Of a stretch of DNA of 64,000 bases, positions 46,188-54,599 are shown piece by piece; the first letter of the stretch is position 1; each line of letters begins with the position of its first letter. A program made the position numbers and the translations under genes. This DNA comes from JACJWR01 sp963842975. GTDB taxonomy: Bacteria; Actinomycetota; Actinomycetes; S36-B12; UBA10799. The notes below the pieces were generated by a model. It ran no database searches and had not been told where the DNA came from. It saw nothing but the letters and a program-made list of their open reading frames with translations. The DNA is taken from positions 186,001 through 250,000 of the forward strand of contig CAWJIH010000006.1 of assembly GCA_963842975.1 (NCBI GenBank), read 5' to 3'.

Positions 46188-46496
46188 ATGTCCGGCATTA
46201 TCGTGCGTCCCGAGGGCATCACCTCGCCTCCCATCGACGACCTGTTGGATAAGACGGGGTCCAAGTACGCGCTCGTGATCTGCGCCGCCAAGCGGGCTCG
46301 CCAGATCAACGCCTACTACTCCCAACTCGACGCTGGTCTACTCGAAAACGTTGGACCTTTGGTCGAGACTGACGTGCAGGAGAAGCCGCTGTCGATCGCT
46401 TTGCGAGAGATCGATGCCGACCTCATCCTGGTCACTGCCAACGATGGCGAGGGCGGCACCCCAGTCGTTGACGGCCCAGAGGTCAGCGAGGTCTGA
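46188..46496 (+). CDS. rpoZ: RNA polymerase omega subunit
   Basis: Omega helps assemble RNA polymerase around the beta' subunit. The 102-residue protein shows PPIDDLLDKTGSKYALV and AAKRARQINAY, the conserved omega core, followed by a Gly-rich acidic tail. AAGGAAAGGA lies 7 nt ahead of the ATG. The order gmk-rpoZ-coaBC is a standard one. Confidence 0.95.
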   Translation: MSGIIVRPEGITSPPIDDLLDKTGSKYALVICAAKRARQINAYYSQLDAGLLENVGPLVETDVQEKPLSIALREIDADLILVTANDGEGGTPVVDGPEVSEV

Positions 46497-46499
46497 CGC

Positions 46500-47717
46500 G
46501 TGTCCCGGGTCATCCTCGGGGTTTCCGGCGGAATCGCCGCCTACAAGTCGTGTGAGTTGCTTCGTCGACTTGTGGCCGAAAACCATCGAGTGCGGGTGGT
46601 TCCGACTGCTTCGGCGCTGAATTTCGTGGGGGCCAGCACCTGGGCGGCGTTGAGTGGGCAGCCGGTGTCCAGTGACGTGTGGGATGCCGTTCACGAGGTC
46701 CCGCACGTGAAGTTGGGGCAGGAAGCCGACCTTGTGATTGTGGCCCCGGCCACCGCCGATGTGCTTGCGCGGGCCGCCCATGGCCTGGCCGACGACCTCC
46801 TGGGAAACGTCCTACTCACAGCCCGATGTCCGGTGGTGATGGCGCCGGCCATGCACACCGAGATGTGGGATCACCCCGCCACTCGGGCAAACGTCGCCAC
46901 CTTGCGCTCGCGGGGTGTGATGGTGGTGGACCCAGCTTCCGGACGCCTGACGGGCGCGGATTCGGGTCCAGGCCGCCTGCCAGAGGCAGCCGAACTCGCC
47001 GCCGTGGTCGAATCAGTACTCGTCGGTGGGGTACCGCCGCGCGACCTCACTGGTCGCCGTGTGCTCGTCAGTGCCGGCGGTACCCGGGAACTCCTTGATC
47101 CGGTGCGCTTCCTCGGGAACCGTTCCAGTGGAAAACAGGGTTATGCCCTCGCCGCGGCCGCTCGCGACCGGGGCGCGGAAGTGACGTTGGTGGCAGCCAA
47201 CTGCGCGCTTCCGGACCCAGCCGGGGTTGATGTGGTGCCGGTCGTGAACGCGGCTGAGATGCAGCAGGAGATTGTCGACCGCTTCGACCTAGTTGATGTG
47301 GTTGTGATGGCAGCCGCCGTGGCCGACTACCGGCCCGCCGAGGTGTCCGATACCAAGGTGAAGAAGTCTGGGTCGGGCCTGCCGCACATAACTTTGGTGG
47401 AGAACGACGACATCCTTGCCGGTTTGGCGCGACGGCGAACCGCAGGTGGGTCGGATCGGCCGCTGCTGGTCGGTTTCGCCGCCGAAACCGGCGATTCGAC
47501 AGGGAACGCCATGGCCCACGCTCGGCGCAAATTCGTGGCCAAGGGAGTCGACTTGCTGGTGGTGAACGAAGTCGGCGATGGGGTTGCCTTTGAAGTCGAC
47601 ACCAACGCGGCCACTCTCATGTCCGGAGACCGGGAACACGAAGTTCCATTGGGATCCAAACGGCGACTCGCCGAGGCCGTATGGGACGAGACAGTCCGCG
47701 TCGGGGGCTGGGACTAG
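46500..47717 (+). CDS. coaBC: phosphopantothenoylcysteine decarboxylase / phosphopantothenate-cysteine ligase
   Basis: This bifunctional enzyme carries out two steps of coenzyme A synthesis. The CoaC half (about 1-180) is a flavoprotein with GVSGGIAAYKSCEL, a substrate clamp around PAMHTEMWDHPAT and the decarboxylase core. The CoaB half has VLVSAGGTRELLDPVRF, NRSSGKQGYALA and KVKKSG. It has 405 residues and a GTG start 3 nt after rpoZ. Confidence 0.95.
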   Translation: MSRVILGVSGGIAAYKSCELLRRLVAENHRVRVVPTASALNFVGASTWAALSGQPVSSDVWDAVHEVPHVKLGQEADLVIVAPATADVLARAAHGLADDLLGNVLLTARCPVVMAPAMHTEMWDHPATRANVATLRSRGVMVVDPASGRLTGADSGPGRLPEAAELAAVVESVLVGGVPPRDLTGRRVLVSAGGTRELLDPVRFLGNRSSGKQGYALAAAARDRGAEVTLVAANCALPDPAGVDVVPVVNAAEMQQEIVDRFDLVDVVVMAAAVADYRPAEVSDTKVKKSGSGLPHITLVENDDILAGLARRRTAGGSDRPLLVGFAAETGDSTGNAMAHARRKFVAKGVDLLVVNEVGDGVAFEVDTNAATLMSGDREHEVPLGSKRRLAEAVWDETVRVGGWD

Positions 47718-47720
47718 AAT
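47715..47720 (+). promoter_or_regulatory. possible -10 box TAGAAT for metK
   Basis: TAGAAT overlaps the coaBC stop codon. It is the only good TANNNT in the 131-nt gap before metK. It would start transcription near 47727 and give an unusually long leader of about 120 nt that contains the repeat array. No clear -35 box is seen. Confidence 0.4.
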
Positions 47721-47741
47721 CTTTGGCAGTACCAAACCGGT

Positions 47742-47815
47742 AGTTCAGGCAACTGAACCAGTTACACGCAACTTCAACAGAGTTGCATGCAACGGAAAAC
47801 AGAATTGCACGCACG
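47742..47815. repeat. array of four quasi-palindromic 12-mers in the metK leader
   Basis: The copies start at 47742 (AGTTCAGGCAAC), 47761 (GTTACACGCAAC), 47782 (GTTGCATGCAAC, a perfect palindrome) and 47804 (ATTGCACGCACG). They share the consensus GTTGCAYGCAAC. Start-to-start distances are 19, 21 and 22 nt, about two helical turns. As RNA the region could also fold: GTTCAG-GCAA-CTGAAC (47743-47758) is a 6-bp hairpin with a GNRA loop, and GCAACT/AGTTGC form another. It may be operator DNA or a structured leader. I recognise neither. Confidence 0.6.
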
Positions 47816-47848
47816 ACCACCATTCACCAACAACTCAGGGATCAACGC

Positions 47849-49042
47849 ATGGCAGGCCGCCTCTTCACTTCCGAATCCGTCACTGAAGGCCACCCAGACA
47901 AGATGGCCGACCAGATCAGCGACACTGTGCTCGACGCGATGATCAAGGACGACCCGTCCTCACGCGTTGCCGTCGAGACGCTGCTGACCACCGGCATGGT
48001 CGTCGTCGCCGGTGAGGTCACCACCAACACCTACGTCGACATTCCCGACCTCGTTCGCACCAAGGTGCTTGAGATCGGCTACGACTCCTCCGAAAAGGGA
48101 TTCGACGGCGCCTCCTGCGGAGTCACCGTTGCCATCGGCAAGCAGTCGCCGGACATCGCCCAAGGTGTCGACGATGCTCTGGAAGAGCGCGCCGAACACT
48201 CCACGGACCCGCTTGACCGCCAAGGCGCCGGTGACCAAGGGCTCATGTTCGGCTATGCCTCGAACGAGACCCCCGAACTCATGCCACTGCCCATCGCGCT
48301 GGCCCACCGACTTTCCCACCGGCTCTCCGCAGTCCGCAAGGACGGCACGCTGGGCTACTTGCGCCCAGACGGCAAGACCCAGGTGACTATCGAATACGAC
48401 GGCGACCGCCCCGCTCGTCTGGACACCATCGTCATCTCGACCCAACACCGCGACGACATCGACCTTGAGAACCACCTGCGCCCGGACCTGCGCGCCGAGG
48501 TCATCGAGCCCGAACTCGCCGGCTTGGAGTTGGACACCGAAGGCGTGCGGTTCCTGTGCAACCCGACTGGCAAGTTCGTCATCGGCGGCCCCCAGGGTGA
48601 CGCCGGCCTCACGGGCCGCAAGATCATCGTAGACACCTACGGGGGCATGGCCCGCCACGGTGGTGGCGCCTTCTCCGGCAAGGACCCGTCCAAGGTCGAC
48701 CGTTCGGCCACCTACGCAATGCGCTGGGTTGCGAAGAACGTGGTCGCCGCTGGCCTGGCGCAGCGCTGCGAGGTTCAGGTGGCCTACGCCATCGGCGTCG
48801 CCCACCCGGTCGGTCTGTTCGTCCAGACCTTCGGCACTGGGAGCATGCCGGATGAGCAAATCGCAGAGGCAGTCAAGAGCGTATTCGACCTTCGCCCCGC
48901 GGCCATCGTCCGCGACCTCGACCTGAAGCGTCCGATCTACGCCAAGACCGCGGCCTACGGTCACTTCGGTCGGGAACTGCCTGAGTTCACCTGGGAGGCC
49001 ACCGATCGCGCCGAGGCTCTCGCCGCAGCGGTCAAGGGCTGA
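47849..49042 (+). CDS. metK: S-adenosylmethionine synthase
   Basis: MetK makes S-adenosylmethionine from methionine and ATP. The 397-residue protein has SVTEGHPDKMADQISD at the N-terminus, the ATP-site signature GAGDQGLMFGYA, and GGGAFSGKDPSKVDRSA with the phosphate-binding loop. The ATG at 47849 (AGGG 8 nt upstream) marks where homology starts. Upstream in-frame codons run through the repeat array and are rejected. Confidence 0.97.
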   Translation: MAGRLFTSESVTEGHPDKMADQISDTVLDAMIKDDPSSRVAVETLLTTGMVVVAGEVTTNTYVDIPDLVRTKVLEIGYDSSEKGFDGASCGVTVAIGKQSPDIAQGVDDALEERAEHSTDPLDRQGAGDQGLMFGYASNETPELMPLPIALAHRLSHRLSAVRKDGTLGYLRPDGKTQVTIEYDGDRPARLDTIVISTQHRDDIDLENHLRPDLRAEVIEPELAGLELDTEGVRFLCNPTGKFVIGGPQGDAGLTGRKIIVDTYGGMARHGGGAFSGKDPSKVDRSATYAMRWVAKNVVAAGLAQRCEVQVAYAIGVAHPVGLFVQTFGTGSMPDEQIAEAVKSVFDLRPAAIVRDLDLKRPIYAKTAAYGHFGRELPEFTWEATDRAEALAAAVKG

Positions 49043-49092
49043 ACCTGCACATCGAGCACCCCGACGGCGGCGATCCCTCGCCGATCGTCGGG

Positions 49093-51015
49093 GTGCTCAT
49101 TCCTTCTGCGGTGCCGCACCTGGACCGCCCGTTCGACTACGCCGTGCCGCAGCCACTGCGGAACCGTGCGCAGATTGGCACGCGGGTGCGGGTGCGATTC
49201 GCCGGGCGACTGATGACTGGCCTGGTGGTTGAACACAAGTCGCACAGCGACTACAAACTCACCGACATTGCCGACGTCAAAGGTCCGCCGGTGCTCACCC
49301 CAGAGTTGGCTGCCCTCACTCGAGTCGTCGCGGCACGTGGGGTGGGCACGTGGGGTGATGTTCTCAACGCGGCCATCCCAGCCAGGCACGCCCGGGCCGA
49401 ACGCAGCGTGTGCGACGAACATGGACGGTTGCCCGCCGCCGAGCCGGTCACGGCCTTGCACCTGCGGGTTGGCAGCCCCGCCGGGGACGGCTCAGCCTGG
49501 AGCGCGTTCACCTCAAGGCTGCAGGCTGGTGATCCGACGCGGGCCGCGCTGAGCGTGCCCTGGGCTCAAGAACTCAGTGACTATGTGGTTGAGGCGGTGG
49601 CTGCCGTCAGCCAGGCGGGTCGGCGGGTGTTGGTGATCGCGCCGGATGACCAGCAGGTCGAGGCGATCAAATCCGCAGTGACTTCACAGTTGGAGCCGTC
49701 CGCGAGGCTCGCCGTGATAACCGCCGGATCAGGTCCGGAAGCCAGGTACCGGGCCTACCTGAAGGCCTTGGCTGGCCAGGTCGACATTGTGGTCGGCACT
49801 CGAGCGGCCGTCTTCGCTCCGCTGCCTGATCTAGGTCTGATCCTGGTCGTGGACGAGGACGACACCTCGCTGACTGATCCGCAAGCCCCGTACTGGCATG
49901 CCAGGGAAGTCGCCGGGCTGCGCAGTATCGCCGCTGACGTGCCGCTGCTGTTCGCCAGCCGCAGCAGGTCGCCGGAGACCCAACGACTGGTGAATCTAGG
50001 GTGGGCGGCGGAGGTATCGCCGCCGCGCGCAGTCTGGCGCACCGGGGGTCCGCGGATCCGACTGGTTGACGAGCGGGACCTCGCGCGAGACGCCGCCGCC
50101 TACTCGGCGCGACTACCCAAGGCGGCGTTCGAAGTCGCCCGGACGGGTTTGGCTCAAGGCCCGGTTTTGGTGCAGGTGCCGCGGAAGGGATACGTCCCAG
50201 TGCTGGCCTGCGCCCAGTGCCGCAGGCGAGCCACCTGCGCGGTGTGCGAAGGCGACGCAGCGCTGGAATTGCAGCGGACGAACCGGCAACCGCATTGCGT
50301 GCGGTGCGGTGCGCTGGCGCAACCTTGGTCGTGCCCGGAATGTGGAGGCACCAAATTCCGTGCGGTGAGGGTGGGCACCGGACGGACCGCGCAAGAACTT
50401 GGGCAGGCATTTCCCAACGTTTCGGTGGTGGCATCGGACTCCGAGGTCGGAATTCGACGCACGGTCGAGCCCACACCCATGCTGGTGGTGGCGACCCCAG
50501 GAGCCGAGCCAAGGGTGCCTGGAAGGTATGCCGCCGCGCTGCTGCTGGACGGCGACGTGCTGCTCGCCGCACCGCGACTGCGGGCCCCGCAGGATGCGCT
50601 CGCGAAGTGGGCACATGCCGCCACGCTGGTCGATCCCGCGGGTCAGGTGCTGCTGATCGCCGATCCTGGTGCCCCGGCAGTGCAGGCGATGGTTCGGGCC
50701 GACCCAATCGGCTGGGCCGACCGCGAACTGGCGCAGCGCGTTGCAGCGAGGGTGCCGCCGGCGGTGCGGTTCATCTCGTTGGCGGGCCCTCCCGAGGGTG
50801 TGACAGAGCTGGCCCAGGTCGCCGGTGATCGGCTTGGGCGTGACCTCGCGGTGCTGGGACCTGTGCCCGCCGCCGACGGACCCCGCTGGCTCATCGTCAC
50901 CGACTACGCAGAGTCGCTGTCGGTGAGTTCCGCACTTGCCGAGGCTCAGCGGAAACGCAGCAAGGCTCGGGCACCGGTGGTGACCATCCGGGTCGACCCT
51001 GACGATCTGGGCTAG
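49093..51015 (+). CDS. priA: PriA-like primosomal protein without ATPase motifs
   Basis: The 640-residue protein has the PriA 3'-DNA-binding domain (HLDRPFDYAVP at the N-terminus) and a helicase-like core. A zinc region follows with four CxxC pairs between about residues 375 and 420 (CAQC, CAVC, CVRC, CPEC). The Walker A motif is missing and the DEEH box reads VVDEDDTS, so it should not be an active helicase. This degeneration is typical of actinobacterial PriA. The start is uncertain: GTG 49093 is used here, but homology may extend a few residues upstream. Confidence 0.9.
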   Translation: MLIPSAVPHLDRPFDYAVPQPLRNRAQIGTRVRVRFAGRLMTGLVVEHKSHSDYKLTDIADVKGPPVLTPELAALTRVVAARGVGTWGDVLNAAIPARHARAERSVCDEHGRLPAAEPVTALHLRVGSPAGDGSAWSAFTSRLQAGDPTRAALSVPWAQELSDYVVEAVAAVSQAGRRVLVIAPDDQQVEAIKSAVTSQLEPSARLAVITAGSGPEARYRAYLKALAGQVDIVVGTRAAVFAPLPDLGLILVVDEDDTSLTDPQAPYWHAREVAGLRSIAADVPLLFASRSRSPETQRLVNLGWAAEVSPPRAVWRTGGPRIRLVDERDLARDAAAYSARLPKAAFEVARTGLAQGPVLVQVPRKGYVPVLACAQCRRRATCAVCEGDAALELQRTNRQPHCVRCGALAQPWSCPECGGTKFRAVRVGTGRTAQELGQAFPNVSVVASDSEVGIRRTVEPTPMLVVATPGAEPRVPGRYAAALLLDGDVLLAAPRLRAPQDALAKWAHAATLVDPAGQVLLIADPGAPAVQAMVRADPIGWADRELAQRVAARVPPAVRFISLAGPPEGVTELAQVAGDRLGRDLAVLGPVPAADGPRWLIVTDYAESLSVSSALAEAQRKRSKARAPVVTIRVDPDDLG

Positions 51016-51024
51016 TTGCGTGCC

Positions 51025-51609
51025 ATGATGGCGGCCATGATCAAGGTGCCCAGTCCCATCGCTGCCTCGCTCGTTGCCATAGTGGCCAGTGGTGTCGCGT
51101 TCACCGGCTGCTCCTCCGGTGCGGATACAACTGATGCCGAGTCGGCACCGGCGGAACTCCCCTCCGGTTCTGTCAGCCCGGCGTCCTCCCAGGACCCATG
51201 CGAACTGCTGACCGCGCAGGAAGTGCTTGCCGTGCTCGGCTACAGCGCAGCCGCGACCGAATCTGTCTCGCTGCCCGGCGATGCCTATGCCCTAGGTGCC
51301 TGCACCTGGGGAGGGGCCGACCAGGGGGTGTACCTGTCGCTGCAAATCTTCACCCCGGGCAGCATCGAAGACCCAGTCACGACGTTGCTCGGCGCCGCCG
51401 GGGAAGCGCCAACGCCAGTGAGCGAACTTCCCGCAGGACAAGCGTGGAACCTCGGCTTCCTGCCCGGTGGCGGCGGCCAGGGTTACACCATCAGCTGGGA
51501 GTCCGGAACGGATCAGGCAGCGCTGTCCCTGCTGGGGGAGAACATCACTCCGGAGCAACAAGCTGCTCTGCTCACCGCAGCGGAGCAAGCGTCCGCCGCC
51601 CTGACCTGA
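51025..51609 (+). CDS. putative lipoprotein, DUF3558-like
   Basis: The product is an exported lipoprotein of about 194 residues. It has a short signal peptide ending in the lipobox FTGC (Cys29 from this start), then a Ser/Ala-rich spacer. A domain with two cysteines follows (DPCELLTAQEVLAVLGY and GACTWGG) and resembles the DUF3558 type of actinobacterial lipoproteins. TTG 51016, ATG 51028 and ATG 51037 are alternative starts. The function is unknown. lgt in this window would lipidate it. Confidence 0.7.
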   Translation: MMAAMIKVPSPIAASLVAIVASGVAFTGCSSGADTTDAESAPAELPSGSVSPASSQDPCELLTAQEVLAVLGYSAAATESVSLPGDAYALGACTWGGADQGVYLSLQIFTPGSIEDPVTTLLGAAGEAPTPVSELPAGQAWNLGFLPGGGGQGYTISWESGTDQAALSLLGENITPEQQAALLTAAEQASAALT

Positions 51610-51632
51610 CCGGCGAACGTTGGCGACACGGT

Positions 51633-51638
51633 TAGACT
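51633..51638 (+). promoter_or_regulatory. -10 box TAGACT for def-fmt (leaderless)
   Basis: TAGACT precedes the GTG start of def at 51646 by 7 nt, with no ribosome site between. Confidence 0.5.
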
Positions 51639-51645
51639 GCCCTCC

Positions 51646-52188
51646 GTGACAGTTCAATCCATTCGGCTTTTCGGCGACCCCATCCTGCGCACGCCCGCGG
51701 TGCCGGTGGATACCTTCGACAAAGAGCTCCGGGTGCTGGTGAAGGACCTTGGTGAAACCATGGAAGCCGCACCCGGTGCCGGACTTGCCGCCCCGCAAAT
51801 CGGGGTGAGTCTGCGGGTGTTCACCTACAACGATGGATCAGGAGTTGGGCACCTGATCAATCCATCGCTGGACCTCTCCGACGAAGAACAGGACGGCCCG
51901 GAAGGTTGTCTGTCGATCCCTGACCTCACTTTCGACACCAAACGGGCATGGCGGGTGGTGGCCAAGGGCTTCAACGAGTTTGGTGAGCCGGTCGAGCTGG
52001 AGGGCACCGATCTGTTGGCCCGCATTGTGCAGCACGAAACCGACCACCTCGACGGGGTGCTCTTCATCGACCGGCTCGACCGTGAGGCGCGCCGCGAGGC
52101 AATGAAACTGATCCGGGAATCCGACTGGTTCGACACTCCGCCGACTGTGAAGTTCAGCCCGCACTCCGGCGGTCCGTTCAGCCTGTGA
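51646..52188 (+). CDS. def: peptide deformylase
   Basis: Deformylase removes the formyl group from new proteins. The 180-residue metalloenzyme has the three family motifs in order: GAGLAAPQIG, EGCLSIP with the metal Cys, and QHETDHLDG with the catalytic Glu and two metal His. fmt starts 27 nt downstream, and together they form the formylation/deformylation pair. Confidence 0.97.
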   Translation: MTVQSIRLFGDPILRTPAVPVDTFDKELRVLVKDLGETMEAAPGAGLAAPQIGVSLRVFTYNDGSGVGHLINPSLDLSDEEQDGPEGCLSIPDLTFDTKRAWRVVAKGFNEFGEPVELEGTDLLARIVQHETDHLDGVLFIDRLDREARREAMKLIRESDWFDTPPTVKFSPHSGGPFSL

Positions 52189-52215
52189 ACGCCCACCAGT
52201 GAAGAGGAGGCGTCC

Positions 52216-53149
52216 ATGAGACTGGTTTTTGCCGGCACCCCAACTGCAGCCGTGCCGTCGCTGCGTGCCCTGGTGGAATCCCGCCACGACGTGGTGGCCG
52301 TGGTGACCCGGCCGGACTCCCGACGGGGCCGTGGCCGGGCTTTGGCCCGATCCGAGGTGGGCCAGGCCGCGGACGAACTCGGCCTCACGGTGCTCACGCC
52401 TAGACACCCCCGCGACCCCGAATTCCAAGCCGAACTGCGCGAATTGGCGCCGGATGCGGTGCCGATCGTCGCCTACGGTGCGCTGGTGCCCCAGCCAGTT
52501 TTGGACATCCCCGCTTCACGGCTGGATTAACCTGCACTTTTCGCTGCTCCCGGCTTGGCGGGGCGCAGCGCCGGTGCAGCACGCGGTCTTAGCCGGAGAC
52601 GAAGTCACCGGCGCCACCACTTTCCGCCTCGATTCGGGGATGGACACCGGTGACGTCTTCGGCGTTGTGACTGAAGCCATTCGTCCCCGCGACACTTCTG
52701 GCGACGTGCTGGATCGGCTGGCCACTAGCGGTGCCGGGCTGTTAGTCGCCACTCTCGACGGCATTGAGACTGGGCAACTCGTTGCCGTGCCGCAAAGCAC
52801 CGACGACGTCAGCTATGCGCCGAAACTCGCCACCGACGACGCCCGAGTCCAGTGGGGTGATCCCGCAATGCGGGTGGACCGCCTGATCCGGGCCTGCACC
52901 CCCGCCCCGGGGGCGTGGACCAGTTTCCGCGGCGAGCGGGTCAAACTGGGGCCGGTGACGATCTCAACTGCGGACTCCCATCGTGATTTGGCGCCTGGGC
53001 AGCTGGTCGTGAGTCGCGATGATGTGCTCGTCGGGTCGGCCAGCGCACCACTGCGATTAGACACCATCCAGCCGCCGGGCAAGCGTGCGATGGCGGCCGC
53101 GGACTGGGCCCGCGGGACGCGCCCCGGCGACGGCGAAGGCTTCCTATGA
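52216..53149 (+). CDS. fmt: methionyl-tRNA formyltransferase, apparent frameshift
   Basis: Fmt formylates initiator Met-tRNA. The N-terminal folate domain (MRLVFAGTPTAAVPSLRAL) is in one frame up to a stop at 52528. The rest, from HGWINLHFSLLPAWRGAAPVQ onward, is in the next frame. Removing one C from CCCC (52509-52512) joins DIP to LHGW and gives 310 residues, the family norm. The catalytic Asn-x-His (INLH) and Asp (MDTGDVF) are present in the corrected protein. It begins after AAGAGGAGG and overlaps rsmB by 4 nt. Confidence 0.92.
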
Positions 53150-54567
53150 ATCCCGGTCCAAGGCAGCGCAGGTCACATCGGCGTCCACAGCCATCGGCGC
53201 ACCGACGGCCGTACCCGGATCCGGCTCGCCGAGCCGCCTACGACGTGCTCCACGAGGTTGGCGCCGGCGACGCCTACGCCAACCTCTACATGCGGTCGCT
53301 GTTCGCCGAGCTCGAGTTGGACGGCCGGGATGCCGGATTTGCCACCGAACTCGTCTTCGGGGTGCTGCGCAACAGATCCACGCTGGACGCGGTTCTGGCG
53401 GCCTGTGTGGATCGCCCATTGGCGAAACTCGATCCGCGGATCCTGGACATTCTGCGGCTCGGTGCGTATCAGTTGCTCTACCTTCGCACTGCAGCGCATG
53501 CCGCTGTCGGAAGTTCAGTGGACTTGGCTGCGGACGTGGTCGGGCCGGCACCCAAGGGTCTGGTCAACGCGGTATTGCGCAAGGTGGCAGCGAAGGACCT
53601 TGAAACCTGGTTGGCGCAACTCACCTCGGGCCTGACCCGGGCCAAGGCACTGGCAGTGCGCACCTCCCATCCGGCGTGGATCGTCTCCTCCCTGCGCGAT
53701 GCCCTCGGTGGGGATGACGATGCGCTGCGCGAATTGCTGGAGCACAACAACACCCCGCCAGCGGTCACGCTGGCCGCCCGCCCAGGCCGGATCACGGTCG
53801 CGAAACTCAGCTCCCAGGCTGGGGACCGAGTGCGACCCGGGCGGTGGTCGCCCTACGCGCTGGTGCTCACCGATGGTCGGCCCGGAAGCCTGGCCGCAGT
53901 CCGCGCCCAGCATGCCGGGGTGCAGGACGAAGGCAGCCAGGTGATGGCGCTGCTACTGGCAAATGCCGACCTCGATGGGCGAGACGAGCGCTGGCTGGAC
54001 ATGTGCGCCGGGCCAGGCGGCAAAGCTGGGCTGCTGGCCGGGTTGGCAGCCGAACGTGGTGCCCGTCTGTTGGCCTCCGACGTCCACTTGTCGCGCGCCA
54101 CCTTGGTCGCGAAGACCCTGGCCCAAGCACCCGGGGCTCATGCCGTGGTGCAGGCTGATGGGCGCAGTGGGCCGTGGGCAGCTGGCACGTTCGACCGGAT
54201 CCTGCTGGACGCCCCCTGCACAGGTCTGGGGGTGCTTCGCAGGCGGCCAGAGGCCCGCTGGCGGCGGACCCCGGCCGACGTGTCGGCTTTGACCGACCTG
54301 CAGACGGCGCTGCTCGACTCCGCCATCACCGCCCTGCGACCCGGGGGTGTGGTCGCCTACGTCACCTGTTCGCCACACATCGCCGAAACCGACCTGATCG
54401 TCGACCGTGCCTTGTCCAAGCACAAAGGCGAGATAGTGGAGTCCGACTCGAAGGTTGGGCTTCCAGAAGATTTGGCCGCCACGCTGGACCCTGGCCTGCG
54501 GACTCGGTTGTGGCCGCATCGCCATGACACCGACGGGATGTTCGCCGCAGTGCTGCGCAAGGTGTAG
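53146..54567 (+). CDS. rsmB: 16S rRNA m5C967 methyltransferase (RsmB family)
   Basis: RsmB methylates C967 of 16S rRNA using S-adenosylmethionine. The 473-residue protein has a basic N-terminus, a NusB-like RNA-binding domain (about 28-165), and a methyltransferase domain with WLDMCAGPGGKAGLLA. Its two catalytic cysteines are in LDAPCTGLG and VTCSPH. It is coupled to fmt by a 4-nt overlap, the usual def-fmt-rsmB arrangement. Confidence 0.95.
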   Translation: MNPGPRQRRSHRRPQPSAHRRPYPDPARRAAYDVLHEVGAGDAYANLYMRSLFAELELDGRDAGFATELVFGVLRNRSTLDAVLAACVDRPLAKLDPRILDILRLGAYQLLYLRTAAHAAVGSSVDLAADVVGPAPKGLVNAVLRKVAAKDLETWLAQLTSGLTRAKALAVRTSHPAWIVSSLRDALGGDDDALRELLEHNNTPPAVTLAARPGRITVAKLSSQAGDRVRPGRWSPYALVLTDGRPGSLAAVRAQHAGVQDEGSQVMALLLANADLDGRDERWLDMCAGPGGKAGLLAGLAAERGARLLASDVHLSRATLVAKTLAQAPGAHAVVQADGRSGPWAAGTFDRILLDAPCTGLGVLRRRPEARWRRTPADVSALTDLQTALLDSAITALRPGGVVAYVTCSPHIAETDLIVDRALSKHKGEIVESDSKVGLPEDLAATLDPGLRTRLWPHRHDTDGMFAAVLRKV

Positions 54568-54585
54568 CAGACCCTCGTGCGGGAC

Positions 54586-54591
54586 TAGGCT
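54586..54591 (+). promoter_or_regulatory. -10 box TAGGCT for rpe-ribD-ribE-ribBA-ribH (leaderless)
   Basis: TAGGCT precedes the ATG of rpe at 54600 by 8 nt, and there is no ribosome site between. The downstream rib genes are tightly packed, so this is the likely promoter for the unit. No FMN riboswitch is visible in the short gap. Confidence 0.5.
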
Positions 54592-54599
54592 GTGCTGCC

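Noticed and set aside
47718..47848. A known SAM riboswitch before metK
   Set aside because: I cannot find the conserved cores of the SAM-I/IV, SAM-II, SAM-III or SAM-VI classes. The region is reported as a repeat array instead.
52505..52530. Programmed +1 frameshifting in fmt as the leading explanation
   Set aside because: No stimulatory structure or internal Shine-Dalgarno is evident, and four other genes have comparable breaks. Indel error is simpler. It is kept only as an alternative in the findings.
54568..54599. An FMN riboswitch upstream of the riboflavin genes
   Set aside because: Only 32 nt separate rsmB and rpe, too short for the element, and its conserved helices are absent.
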